Shown: positions 46,036 through 60,440 of the stretch, piece by piece
How the letters are laid out: each line of letters begins with the position of its first letter
Position numbering within the stretch: position 1 is the stretch's first letter
Assembly: GCA_040954595.2 (NCBI GenBank)
Contig: CM082587.2
Coordinates: 1,550,001-1,614,000 of the forward strand
Length of the DNA: 64,000 nucleotides
Direction of reading: 5' to 3'
DNA from: Balanoglossus misakiensis
Taxonomy: Eukaryota; Hemichordata
The notes under the pieces: generated by a model
Seen by the model: only the letters and a program-made list of their open reading frames with translations
Database searches by the model: none
What the model was told of the DNA's origin: nothing
Translations under genes and position numbers: made by a program

Positions 46036-48723
46036 CTGTGAGAGCTGGCATATTTCAAGATCTCTTCACGTCTGTCAAGGTGATGATGCCAATGGCCATA
46101 AATGTGCTAATGACATTGACAGATACACGTCTGAATCAACATTCTGAGCTGGGGCAATGAGAACTGTTACATCTGATTATAACAGTTGCCTTTACCATCA
46201 AACCAATTAAATATGTAACACTGAGATCAGAAGTTAGCTACATGTGAATAAAGTATATTAGTTTTTGAATGTTAAAAACACAGAAAATGTCATAGCCATC
46301 AATAAAATCATCACACTGCCAAAAGGGAGGAACATGTCACCAATGTCTATGTATTATTAATTTAGTTCATCCAATTCAACCATATGTTTGAGATTTTATC
46401 AGAACCATATTTTACGACAGCGCTGCTACAATGGCTGTGCCATATAGTATCTGTATTTGCATTGTGTTTAATACACTCTGACGTCACAGAAAACTCACAT
46501 ACACTGAATTACAGTTTGCAAAGTACTGCTTTCAGTGTGGATTAGGAGGGGTGGTCTTTGTATGAATTTTAAGGTTGTTTGAATAACTGCTGTCCCCACA
46601 CCATAATTAACAGCCATTTAAAAATCATGTGATGGTGGTGATTTTGTTGTTTTATCCCTTTCCTGGTTACAAATAAATAGTTTTTTTATGAAGGATGTTT
46701 TATTCGAATCCAATTCTCCTACAGGAGTATACTGAAATGATTATTGCCTAGGAGATTTCTTGACCTTCCCCATCATGAACAAGTTGCCACAGAATGTCTG
46801 AAAATAGATCAGGTTGCTCTGCGCTGTTCTCATTAACGGTGAAACCACATCCTCTTGACATTTGTAGGACTTCACGACACATATTCCAACTAATAGACTA
46901 GATAATTAGCAACTGACGGTCATATATGAGATGTCCATCATGACTATAGCAGCTCCAGAGATCCCCACACACATTTGACAGGAAACGGACTACAACCCAC
47001 GCAGTGTTCTCCCATGAACAATTAAAGAGAATCAGACGATACCCTTTATTTTGGAGAAAACAATAAAAACTGATCATAGCAAACAATTTACTATATTGTT
47101 ACGAACATCAGTCGATACTGTATTAGTAATTTCTGGAGAGAACACTGCCACACAACTTCAGCTATCAAGATGGGAGGATCTTTCCAAACTTTTATCAAAG
47201 TTGAAGACAACCCCACAGAACCGAGGGAATTTTAATATCGTTTTTCTGTGTACATGTATTTCACCAAATGAAGTCACTTTCATCATGTTTATTTCAAAGT
47301 GACCCTACGCTAAAGAGCGCCCTCTAGAGTCAACGTGTGCTAATTTATCACAGGCAAAAGTACACTACACAATTCAGAACCATTTGTATAACAAGGACTA
47401 AAATGACCATTTGAATATTGTATGAGAGACTTGAAGGTTAATGATATTCAAAGTGGGTTTATACAGAATACTGAAATACTTAGCCCAAGGTCAGGTTCAT
47501 TGCTGTCTATTAATTACAATCATTCCTTTGTGTCCATCTCTGTCATATAAAAAAAAAATACTGACAACAGTATAAGTGTAAATTCCCATCAACTGAGTTT
47601 TATGATTACATGCCGTTCTCCAATATATGACTTAAATCATTCGCAGAAGACGTGATTTAATTCTGTTTGACAAGCCGCGCTGAGAGTGATCACATTATGG
47701 AAAACACTGACTGCAGGAATGAGTAATACCGACTCAATGCTGACCTTCACACATAAAATCCCTGACCTCTGTCTTTCCATGGTGAAAATGAAAATTCTGA
47801 CGCTCTGCCACTATCAGCAAATATAACAAATATTCAAATATATTGTAACAATAATTCTCAGGGTTTTATTCTTCACATTTTTTCCCTGTGATGATTTGAT
47901 GACACTATCAAGGATACAAATCAGAAGAAGGAACAGTAGAGAATTCTGTTGACATACACGTGGACAACAAAGTGACCTTTACCAAATTCTCCTAAGTACA
48001 GAGTGCTTGTTTAATTGTCCATCTAACGACATGTGATGACATGATGTAGGCAGACCTCACTTGGAAGCAGTTGCCATGGTAGCCAGATTTAAAATTGGCC
48101 TCATCAATGGTTGTAAATAGATGACGCACGCACTGACTATTGAATTTGTCAATGTAAATGTTGGAAGTACGTATTTTTTATGCTGAATAGAGGAGACGTA
48201 CCTTATTGTACAAATTACAAATATTCTGATTTCTTTTTTGTATGAGGTATTTCCTTTCCTTAGCTGGTAATAATACGAAATTACACTTAATACCTCAGAG
48301 GATAGAGACTAGAAAGATCAAATTCTGCTAATGGACCAGACTACATGGATACATTAATGCACAAGGAAATGAATTCCAAAACAAATGGCAGAGTGTGATT
48401 GAATTCATTACGTAGAATGAAAAAAACAGAAGATCAAATTATATTATGTAGACTAGTCTCCCATGCCAAATGTGGTTTCATTAACGGCAGAAATAAGCAG
48501 ACAGGAAAGATGACTAAGGATCCCTACATCACTCAGCTTTCACAGTCATTTCTGCTCTGTCATAACCCATCAGGTGAATTCACCTGCAGGACATGAAAAC
48601 ACCCAGTTTAATGCATTACAAGTCACACCACCAACTTTTCAATTTGAGTTCACATTGGCTTATTTCCTCTCTCTCTGCATGGTGACTGCCTCAATCAGTT
48701 TCTTGTTTTATTTGGAAATGAGA

Positions 48724-48838
48724 GAATGAACAAATGAATGAATGAATGAACAAATGAACGAACGAACGAACGAACGAACGAACGAACGAACGAACGAACG
48801 AATGAATAAAAGAACAAACAAACAAGTGAATGAACAAA
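48724..48838. repeat. AACG/AATG tetranucleotide microsatellite
   Basis: A pure core of eleven AACG units at 48757-48800 is flanked by AATG and AAAC variants on both sides. Confidence 0.95.
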
Positions 48839-49518
48839 CTAATTTTTTTCCTTTACTGTGCTTGGTTGTTCATCCCAGTGCATTTTTTTTCACTGTTTGG
48901 TATTAGTGGAATGGCAGTTAAAGCATCAGTGTGCGCTAATGCTTTAAGTTGTTATTTGCTTTCAATGAGAACTATTAGTACCAGCACAAATTGATCCTTT
49001 AAGTCTATACTTTGAAAGGAAGACTTCCGAGACGTGGATCTAAATGAAACTGCACAGCATACAATCATGAATCAATCATGCTAAATATCTGTCGACAACC
49101 GCACTGAGAATATTTTGGCATTGCAGCTGTTAAAACATGTCTCTGCATATACATGTATATGTAACACTGCCAACGTGGCATCGACACACGCACTCAAGTT
49201 TCAACAGTAATATATTGAAGTGTCGTCTAATCACATTGCTATACTGAGCCAGCAAGAGGGGTTGACAGCTTCTAAAATTTGATGAAGTAATTTTGTCAGC
49301 TGCAATGCACTCAACCGAACTTTACAAGGACACTGAAATTTTACATAAAAGTAATATCTTGCTGCAGTGCCTAGTAAAGTGACCTTGGAGGTCATTCTGG
49401 CATAAATATTACAATTTTTCAGTTCACTTGATGTAAGATGAATTTTTAAATATAACACTGGCAAGCATATTTTAATTTTGTGTGTATTATTAATACCTAT
49501 GTAGCCATGTGTATGTGT

Positions 49519-49577
49519 GTCTACATGTGCATGTGTCAATCTATCATTATTTATAGATTGACACGTACACTATAGAC
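49519..49577. repeat. Inverted repeat (hairpin)
   Basis: GTGTCAATCTAT at 49533-49544 and its exact complement ATAGATTGACAC at 49553-49564 surround an 8-base loop. Outer arms continue imperfectly to 49519 and 49577 (GTCTACATG against CTATAGAC). Confidence 0.85.
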
Positions 49578-50967
49578 TTGAGGTAAACAAACAGTTAAAA
49601 CCTGATTGCATCAATGTAGAATGAGTTATATGTCAACTGAAAAAGTAGAATATACAGTTTCCAATGATTCCCTTGAAAGTTCTTGATAAAATCTCTCTCA
49701 GAATTTACATCCCACACACTATTTTCAAGTGTCACCATTCTTGACTTTCTCCGTAGATGAAAACAAAACACTGGCAGTTTGACATTTTAGTTTGTACGCT
49801 GAGGGACGGGATTTAATGGAAAGGGTAAAAGAAAATATTTCTGGTGGTTTTCAATTAATGCACATTCCCTGCTCATATTTGACTCTCACAAGTAAAGTAA
49901 GACACCAAAACTGCAATCAGCACGAACCACTGAACCATTTTCTCGGCCGTTTCCATGCACTTTGCCATTTGCGTGTCTTCTCCTCAGAAACAAATTCGCC
50001 TCCACATTAAATCCATTTGAAAGGTCAGACCTTTCCATCATACAAATGCAGTGTTAATATCCCTCATCACCATTACCATGGAGATTTTTATTGTGTGTAC
50101 ACCAGTGATTAGGTGCATCATATAAACGCATCATGACTTTTACACTTTGGGATAAGATCACAAAAGACATACCTATGTCGAAGTATGTAAAGTACCTCAA
50201 ACTAATTTATATCATGTCTTCATATCTACACGTCCTACTTTAATGTAAAGACCTTTTGCGAGTAAGATGCTTTAGTTGTGCTAGCACGAACCAACAGAGC
50301 TCAAACAGAGTCTCAGGTGAAACGATGTACCTGATGAAGCCAGATAGAGAGATCTAAGATCAATGTGCATAAATTGCGGGGGCAGGTTACATGTAATTCC
50401 AATTTCTGAGTCAGCAGGGTATATCATCTGCTACTCAGAGAATATGGCTCTACTGTCTATATTGCACCAGTCATTATATAGAAGGCCAGTTGGACCTTGG
50501 TGCTTGAACAGAAGACACACTTTGGCTTTACTGTAGTCTATAATCTATGCATCAGTTCTCTACTTGATGAGAGCGAGAGCTCTGATACAACATTTAAATT
50601 CTACACTTGCTGTGTTGCTTGCTGATTATGGATTGGTGATACCAGCCACACCCAACTTTAAAACTACACCTGAGCAAGGCCGACATAAACCGTCTAATGT
50701 GAACCTAGCTTCGGTTCTGTCAAACCTTGTGATTTTTTTTACACAGACAACTTGGTTAGAAATTCAGCTGGCTAATCCCAATCCCATTTCAAAGTTGCCT
50801 CCGGACACAACATAAATGATCCAGATGAGAATTGAATTAGAAAACGTTGTGATAGCTATAGTACACTACATTCACCCAGGACCTTTGAACTGCCACAAAT
50901 AACAGAATTTGTGAAATTTCAAATCCAATATCAACATGTATTTTGAATCTTTATTTGAAACTTGTCT

Positions 50968-50992
50968 CTGTAATTCTGTTACAGAATTACAG
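50968..50992. repeat. Perfect 11-bp inverted repeat
   Basis: CTGTAATTCTG, three bases, then CAGAATTACAG. Flanks are not obviously complementary. Confidence 0.9.
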
Positions 50993-51927
50993 TAGAAATG
51001 GCGGCTGCGTTGAAATTAAAATGAAACAAAAAACGCGAGAGAAAATTACATTTATTTCATAAAAAATATCCAATAACAATGTAACACCAGTATGAGAATA
51101 ATTATGACCAGCTAGTTTCTTTTGAATGGCAATATCTGAATGCCCATCACTTTCTGGGGTATCAATATCACAGGAAAATGCTTTTGATATTTTCAATTTG
51201 AAAAGCCATTACACGTACAATATGGCCGGGGTGAAGTGGCATGCCATATTTGATGTGCCTGATGGAATGAGCGCAAACCAATCACACATCATGTTTTTCT
51301 TTTACTGGCAGATAAAAAAAGACCATTTCATCGGTCATCATCCAGCATACAGTGAAAATTAGTTCAGTCAGAATATTGTGTTGGAGTAGAAAACCATTTG
51401 CCCTTTATGACATTGTGAAAGTGCCCACCATCCTCAAGCGTAACAGTTCTATATTTGATGTTACAGCACCCATTGTGTTTCGACACCGCAATATGTTTTG
51501 CTGGCTGCCTGGTGCATTTATAATTCACGCGATGTCACTTTCACTATGATTGAGGTCACCGCAAGAATGCCTCGTTGAGTTCATGCATGGCAGGGGACAA
51601 ACTATTCTTTGCTACAGTTCTGCCACACTGAATTTGCAGGTGAAATGCCCCAAATACCAAACAATGCGAAGGTGCCTCAATTGACTATGCTATGCAGTAC
51701 AATCAGTCTTTGGATGACAATATTAGAGTCTGAGCATAGAATGTGCCATCATAATTAAAAATAAAGGAAATGTTGGAACAACTTAACTGTAACTATAAGT
51801 TTTATTCAGAAAATTAATAACTGCCATAGAAGTCATTATCAATTCAGCAAATAGCAAAATGTTAGATCCCATTTTTTTTCCAAAGAAATGCTCTATTACA
51901 TTTACAAATTCTATCTGCATGTCGATA

Positions 51928-51958
51928 GCCAATGTACACAAACAGTGTGTACATTGGC
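51928..51958. repeat. Perfect 12-bp inverted repeat
   Basis: GCCAATGTACAC, a 7-base loop, then GTGTACATTGGC. It could be a MITE remnant or chance. Confidence 0.9.
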
Positions 51959-54900
51959 AAACAGTAGTCGACATAACTGTTGTGTAAGCCAGTGTACCCT
52001 GTGTTATCGTTAATCAAATCTGTTCCTTTTTGATGACGCACTTTTCAGCAGGTAATGTAAGAAGGCCCACCAGGACTGCAGGATAGTTTCAGAGCTTGAC
52101 CTGCCTGTCATGTCAAGAATTGACCTCCATCATTTTCAAGCCTACATCAATTCTACAAGGCTTGCTCAATTACTAGTACAGTACATGTACCTAGTCCTTG
52201 TTTCATAGTACATGTAGTATAAAGATGTTATGTCCATTTTATACAGCACGTGAGTTGCACTATGACAACCAGTCATTGAACATTCAGTGAAAAAGACCAA
52301 AATAAGTAAGCTAACAAAAGAAACTTAAATAAGCCAAATAATGTCAAAAGTGAGTGCCTTGGTCCAATTGAAGATTTCAACTGTCATGTCAGAAAGTGAC
52401 CTGAAGACATAACATTTGAATCTCAGATATAAATCTTGCAAAGATGTGTCTTGTCTGTGATGACATTTTAATGCATTAGTTAGTAAGTTGTCAGATTATA
52501 TTTGGTTGTTTCAAATCTCGAAGCTGTCATACACTAGCTCAGATGACAACCCCAAACAATCATAGCCAATCACACTGAATGGTGTATTGTGTGAATGATT
52601 TCAACCCACTTGTGTTGTCATGTGGGTGGTATAATATAAGCTTCCACCCACATTTTTCTTAAAGTTCACAAAGAACTGATTATCAACAAGATTGTGAAAT
52701 GAAGAATAAATGATAAATGAGAGTTCCCAAAGTGAAGGACTCTTCTGAATTTACACTAAATTTTACTAGTACACATAATCAGTTTTACTGATAAACATTT
52801 TACCAATGCCTATACACTTTCACTGCTGGAAAAAAAAGATACAAATTCCCAAGGACTATCGATCAGCCAGAATGTAGGGATTTTTTTCTCAATCTGAAAA
52901 GAGTTTTCTCAACACTAGATGTCACGGAGATTGTGAAATGAAACTGAAGCGATGAGTTGGCAAAATCACACTACTGCTTATCAGTACTGCTGTGGGATAT
53001 CTCATCGATTTTTGCATATGTATCTAACAATATTGAATCAGCTTCCTTCCTATTGTGTGGATACAAATAGAGCTTTTCAAATGAGAGGCATTTTTTTTCC
53101 TGGAGGATTCAGGCATGAAGTCACGACTGACTGAAAAATTAACAGATTCTTCAGGGCTTGCGGGCAAATTCTTTCTCAGGTCTTATAGGCTACACAGCAT
53201 CATATCCTCCTGTTGACACTCCACTACTTGTATTCTTAATGTCTACAATGTACCGTACAGTATACAAGTCATTGAATACAGCACACATACACATGGCAAA
53301 GACCTTTACTGAAACACGTGCCGTTTTGTTTTAATTGCTAAAGCAAGACAAAAACTAACTACGGTAACCAGGCAATGCATGGCCATCAACTCCATAGAAC
53401 CAATGTTACCAAATATGTTCCATGATGATGAACAGTAAAACCTCAGGGCAAAATCAATCGTTACAAAAAAATGCCAGCGGTTGAAAGATAATGTGTCAAA
53501 CATTTTTCACTTGCTAGTACTCAAAAACGCAGTGATATCACTCTCATATCAGTAAGATTGTCTACATGCAACACTTTCAAAATAGCAGATAAGAGTTGCT
53601 GATTGGTTTTCACATGAAAACCCTGACAACAAGCCTGGGAAACCCCATAGAATGTTAGCTCATCTTTGTTTTCAATACAATTCAAGAGTCGAATCCAGAA
53701 TTCTCTACTGAGTAGATAAACGTGTAGCTAGATAAAGCATCCTAAAGGAGGCAAAAACTCCAACCACTTTGCACTCAGTATAATTTCAAATCTCTAGAGT
53801 TCAATTATACAAGCTTCTAATGATTACATGGATGACACTTGGAGATTCCTTGTAATTCTCGTGGTGCTAAACCTCACTGCTATGAAATGTCTCCCACACC
53901 GCCTCAAATGGACACAAGTGCGGTACGGTGTCTGCTGGAGAGAGTATTTTCCAAGCCAAGATTCTGTTTTTGTGTGTGTGAACAGGGTCAGGCCACAAGA
54001 AAAATATCTCGATCAAACATCTGCAGACTCATACGAGTATCGTTCTTCCCTGTTCTTTTTGTTTTGTCTATAACATCAAACTTTACAGATGATCGTACTG
54101 GATCAGTGGCCTATTTCACCCAAGATGTAAAATGTTATGTTAGGAATGGATGGGTGAGGAAGGGATCAAATTGCCAAATAAAATATTAGTGCAAGCAGAC
54201 CAGTCCGGCACTGATGTTTCAACTTTCCCATGTTTACGTGCTGTGACGTTCCTACCCTCTATACCTACATGTACAGAACAAGAGAATCACAATCCAGCCT
54301 ATATGGCAAGCAAAATGTTTGCTTAATGATGAACTAAGTGTGGATGGAAGGATATTAGAATTTCGATATTAACACTGAACAATTAGCAGTGATTAAAACA
54401 GAAGCTTGCACTAATCCAGGATTTGTCTTATATAAGATCTGAATAACTGTCCGATTAGATATTGGCTAAGTATGATTGGAACACCAGTGTCTCATCACAA
54501 ATGCCTTGAAGCAAACAGGAAGATAAAAGTTCAGACTAGTCTTCCCATGAGGCAAGTCTATAACGCGTGGGATGGTTCACATTTTGAAATGGGTCAATAC
54601 TCTCAGGATATCCAGATGGAACAGAATGTATATGGGGGTGGGATCAAAACAGATCATGCCACTACCGATGCAAAAAGTTCTCAGTATAAAGACACAAAAC
54701 TTTCAAAAACATCATTCGCCATGAAAAACATGTGACGTCTTGCTTTCAATTTAATTTACTGATTTCACATTATGTGCTGGTCGTCAGATGGAAACCGTGC
54801 GTTCATAAATCCCAATTCTGACCTTCATTGGAACTACTATTAATCTGAATCACTCTCTAATTCAAAACATGTCACAGTGAACAATAAAGTAGCGCAGCAA

Positions 54901-57900
54901 ATTGGATTTCATAAACATCTTCTCCGTGCCCTCAAAGAATAAACCACAAAATGATTTTTTTTAAAAACAACCGCATGTGAAACATACTAAGAGGAATCCT
55001 GCTGCATGTTGTTCGAAGGTTTCTTAGGGATTTGTTTCTTTATTAAAAATAAAACAAAAGACTCTGTGTGTGATGTGACTGACAGAACTCGTTTGACGGC
55101 TCTGATGAGTTGATAAGACTCGTATAATAAAATATAGCATTGGTGCTGTCCCTCAAATCTACTGAGCTAGGCATTGACGTGACGTAATTTCACAGGCACA
55201 ACACGAACCAATTTCCTGTCCTCTCCTAACGAGATGAACTGATGCTGTCGACTACAAAGAAAATGTGCGTCAAACGGTAACAAGGAAATGCTGTATGAAT
55301 GAAATAGAGAACAGAAGATGATTCTGAAGATAGACTTTTTTCCATAATAAAACATTATTATCTGTGACTCAGCATGAGAAATATTTATGTCAAGCCCAGT
55401 AACAACTCTAATTTTGACTTAGTAGACACGATTGTGCTGGTACAAACTTAACACAAGCCCAATGATTCAACATCAGTCAAAAGAAACTGTCCCTGGCAAA
55501 ACAGAAAAAAAGGTCTGAAAAACTAAATGCTATAAGCTGTGTTATTCTGAAATATTCAACAGCCAAATGGCAAATGGATGTAGCACACACACTCAATAAA
55601 ACAGACAAGCTCACATCAAATAGCTTTCAACAAGTGCTGCTTATAACGCTCTAATGAAGATACAATATATGCAATCAGGAACTACCTCTAACTCAACAAT
55701 ACTGTACTCACGCAACTAGAAAACGGCCTGTGTCACTGGGGAATATCCTACCCAATAAAGTCAGTAAATGCAATTATGGTCTACCTCAAAATACTGATTA
55801 CCATAACATAATTATGCCACAATATGAAATTGAAAGGTGTATTTGGAAAATCAAATACATGTACATGTACACATGTTTCATCTTTCTGTAAACGGGTGTG
55901 GTTTTGTTCTTTATATTCCAATATTTGATTTAAATATCAGAAACAATGGTACAAATACTGTACAATCACAGAGATGATTATTTTGAGGAAATGAATCAAT
56001 TTCCATATTGAAATATTCATGTTGCGGCTCGTCTGATTTCCTGTCCGACTCATCTCTACCTTCTCTTCAAAACTATAGCAGCTTCAATATGCTTTATTTA
56101 CAGCAGGAATTTCAGGAATTTGCAAAGGTAAATTTTGTATCATTTGGTTAGCTTGTTAATTCTCACCTCCACTTACTGTCTGGGTGGTGTCAGTGAAAGG
56201 ATCTCTGGTTTCACTTCTTGCCAGAAAATTAACATTTTAGCTTTCATACTCATGTAACAAGCGTTTTACATTTCATCTGTCTATTACCACTCAGTTTTAA
56301 AGGTCTATTAGATTTCAAAATCTCAACTACTTCATCTGTCATGATCTGATAGAGTGGTTTCTGATATCCAATACGTGGAGATTAAAGTTTCTTGTGGGAT
56401 TAGAAATCGATTTCATTGCATAGTTGAAAGTGGATATCTAACAGTAAAAGCAACTTCAGCAAAAACAAATTGCACTCAAATAATGTCTCAACCCTGATGT
56501 TTTGGATGGTGTGGTTGGACCATTATGCAGCATCCAATGGGTGAAAGGGTTACACATCATGTCTATCTGTGCACCAAACATGGCAGACCAATACTGTTTG
56601 ATGGATACGACGAGTATCCAACACAGCATGGGCTGTTTGTTAGTAGATCAGTTGCATCCTGGATGGCACCTGCAATAGTAGCACATGGAGCCAGCAGGAT
56701 ATTTTTAATGTGTCTGGTCACAAAGGTGTCACAGTGTAAAAAATACATTCAAGCTAATGTCCAGTGACTCCACTATTATTAATGACTTATTCCCTTCTAT
56801 AGAGACCCCATTATATTTTTCAGAACTGTAAAAGTGTATGACTTGTTTAGAAGATATTTTTCTTTAAAATTATCCATCATGACCAATTTGCATTTCTATT
56901 TTTATGACTGCATTTATCATTTTGTTCTTAAGTAAGCTCATATTTTTAGTGCAGGACAACTGGTCTGATGAAATTTGTGTTTTGCACTGATCAATGTTGT
57001 TGTCTGCAAATTTGTTTCTTGAGACTTAATTGCATTGCCTTACAAATCACTGAAGTGATCAATTTGGTGAAAGGTTCCACGGATGGGTAGTTGCTTTCAA
57101 GTCACGCTGCATGACCAGGAGAAATCCTGTTTATTTACACATTGATTTATCGTACCAAAATACTTCATATTTTCAAGCTGAAATCTCCCAATTGTTTGCA
57201 GTCCATCACAGCACATCTAAAATAAGGTTTTAAGAATTCATCTGCGATGGTAGACAACTCTCCAATTGGCTTGATTTGTGTATAAAAATGGCCTGACAGT
57301 CACAGTACATTTGAAGCAATGTGCACAACCCAAACTGAGATATGCACAATACACCTGCAGGTAAAATAACACAATACAAACACAACTTCATTGAATATTC
57401 CATCTTATGAACAAATCAATTCTTTACTTCATGCAAACTGTGGAATTGATTCATACAAAGTAGAAAATAGCCACCACTATGCCTAATAGTCTAATTTATA
57501 TGCATACTATGCAATACAAGTGTCTCTAAATCAGGCATTTGTTGGATGAAAATCTACGATAACATTCTGTTGGACAGGTAAAGCGAAGCCTTGAACCTTA
57601 ACGGAAGGCATCATTCGTATATACAGCACAGCACAGCCAATAAAGAAATAATTTCAACCTAGATACTGAAAGATATACATGTCAAAATGTAACTAATATT
57701 TCATGGAGAACTCCTGCTGAGTTAAGTATGGGGATGCCTGAATTTCATCATTTTGAAGATGAAGGAAGGAGGCTGGGTACTTTAAAACACAGCAGGGTTC
57801 TGCCTCTCGTGACAAAAATGCACGTTGTCATCATTCAGCAAAAACAAAATGATTCCATAGCAGCACGATTCCATCTTATACAGTGTCAATAAAAATTGAT

Positions 57901-60180
57901 GTGTACATGTAGACTGTCATTGTGATAAAGCTTTTACAGCATCCACCAATCACAGGAAGGGGAACATGTGAAGCATCCAAGTTAGAGTGTTGTTAGATGG
58001 CTCAGCATTGGTGATTGGTTGACTCTAGTTGTCTCTTTCTTTACAGGATGGGCTTGATCATAGAACGTACACCAAACAAACTGGTGGTCACAGAGCTTTG
58101 AACTGAACAAATTATTTTCAAAATATAAACTGACCATTCTCTATGAGGAGTTACTTTGTCCACACATTACACAAACTAAAAAAAACAATGAGGTCTTTGA
58201 AAGCAATTCTCATATATGTGATAAAACTCACCGCTATGCAGAAAACTGATAACCTTGTTCAAATAACAGAGTAACAGCTCACAGGGGAAAAAAACATTAA
58301 ACAGAATTTCATATAAAAGCTATTTCTCTGATGTACATATGAAAAACAACTGATACAAATCCGCCTTAATTCCAATAAATTCCTATATTGGTGGATGGAA
58401 GGACAACATGTTTCCTTGACAACTGTGCCACCCACGGACATTTTTAAACACCATTTTAACTTATGGGCCCTGGTAAATTAGGCCAACCATATTTTGAGGC
58501 AATTTGTCTAGCATTACATTTATCTAATCTTATATAATATTATTCAATGGCTAATGTTTGTACATTAATAATGTTTTCCACTGAAGGACATCACGTCTAT
58601 TCAACTGTCTTTATGAAACTGATGTAACTACATTCTATTCTTGTATACAATGTAATTAAGTAGAATTATTGTCACTGAAAGGCGACTTTCTTTAATTTTC
58701 AATTTGACTGTTTTGGCTTTGTGATAAAAGCAACCAGTGTGGACACTCAGCTGACAGGTTATGTCTGCAGAGCTGGTCATCACCGTAATAAATCATTCCC
58801 AGAATTCCAACATTGGAAGCGGTCATCCTATATGCTTGACGTGGCATATGTAGTAAGTACCATGGGTGTACCAAGTACTAAAATTACAAGGACAGTTTTC
58901 CCATCAAGGTTTTCCTCTTAAAATACCCAAAGTCCCAAGTGGCCTTGTTTGTGGTTCAACCGAATCACTTCTTTGAGAAATATTCATCTAGTCTAAATGG
59001 TCATTTCCACAGTCTTTACTTGCACTCACTTGTTCACCATAGAATGAATAAACAAAATTACAAAAAATTAAAAATAGAAACAGATGCATCATATTCATGT
59101 GACCCATGGGAATTCAGAAATAGAATACAACATGTATGTTCTCTGATGCCCAGCCATCAATCGATAAAAACTAGAATAGGGGCAAATTATAGAGAGAGTT
59201 CAATGTTCTCGTTGCATTTCTCATGTAGATTTTCATGATTATAACAGAAAACCAATTGTGCCAGCAAAATCCACTTTATTCCCTGTATGCATTCTGGCAA
59301 ACCCTTCAAAATCTGCAAACTGCATTTAAATACGGCCATAGATAGTATCTTTGTAAATACAAAATACTGGATTAATGAAACAAAGCTCGTTCCCTCCGCA
59401 ATCTGATCTGATATATTTCTGACAAATTATCAGTGCACGTGGATAGGGCTCAAGGCAAGAATACTGACATACAGAATTAGACTTTTAGGTTTCCAGACAT
59501 GTCCATAAAAATATTACTTTAGATGAATTATGCAGCAAATATCATATGGTAGTAAAACAGCAATTTCTATTTCAATCACCGACCAAAGAAGAGATTCCTC
59601 AAGGAACTAGAATTTTTCAAGCAGTCTTCAGGGCTTAGTGATTGCTTTTGTAAAATATCCTACAACTTGTTCCAGTTCAATAGGATTACTGGTAGGATTA
59701 AATCATAAAAAATTATCTGTTTTACTCTAAAAAACACCCCTATAACTGTCTCAGTCACACTGGCTATTACATTTAGAGAAGACAATAGTCCATTATGGTC
59801 ACTATTCCATTGTTATGCAAACTGGAATGGACAATCCCATAGCAGAAATTTCTGGGGAGATAAGGGAGTATGTTCAAGACAGTTTTTTTTCTGTTTCATA
59901 TTTGATTACAGGGTATTGTGACAAAAAGCCTTTCTGAAAAAGTCAGAAAATAGAAAACACCAAAGGGTTAGAATACATTAAGAGACGGCAACCTGATTTT
60001 CTGACATCCCCACCCACCCCCATTCCAAGTCCTCTGAACCAAAGGTCAACATGTAAATGTAAAATGGTGGTATTTGGCCAATCATGGGCCTCCCTGGTAT
60101 TGGTCTAAAATACACCATCTCCCATCATACAATTTACATCTATTCTCAAAATTCTTTCTGGTATCAGTATTGAAAATCTA

Positions 60181-60440
60181 TTGTGTGGAAAACCAGAGTT
60201 TCATCCAGGCAGTCAGGATGGTGTGATCCCCCCCCCCCCCCTGTTGAACATGTTGGCACCCCCTGGCAATGTGTCAAAGGGGCCAGTGCCCCCCTACAAT
60301 GATGTCACTCACACCTTGGAGATAATTTACAGTCCCCTTGCCAGAGTGAAATCCCCCAAAATATTCTGGCAACATGGACAACCCCCTGTTGATGCCATCT
60401 TAGATGGGGCCACTGCATTTCAATGGGAAGATGGGTAAAA
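60181..60440. repeat. GC-rich segment with a run of 14 C
   Basis: Composition changes sharply against the AT-rich surroundings, with many CCCCC and GGGG runs and the run of 14 C at 60228-60241. A forward frame stays open (proline-rich) but looks like low complexity. Probably an inserted repeat. Confidence 0.4.

Noticed and set aside
53828-54073. ORF starting with a signal-like WRFLVILVVLNLTA
   Set aside because: No donor or downstream exon; the rest is not protein-like. Two other frames are also open here.
56525-56767. 80-codon ORF with ILFDGYDEYP, reminiscent of a NACHT Walker B (DGxDE)
   Set aside because: No P-loop upstream, no downstream sensor motif, no neighbouring exons. One short motif is not evidence of an NLR.
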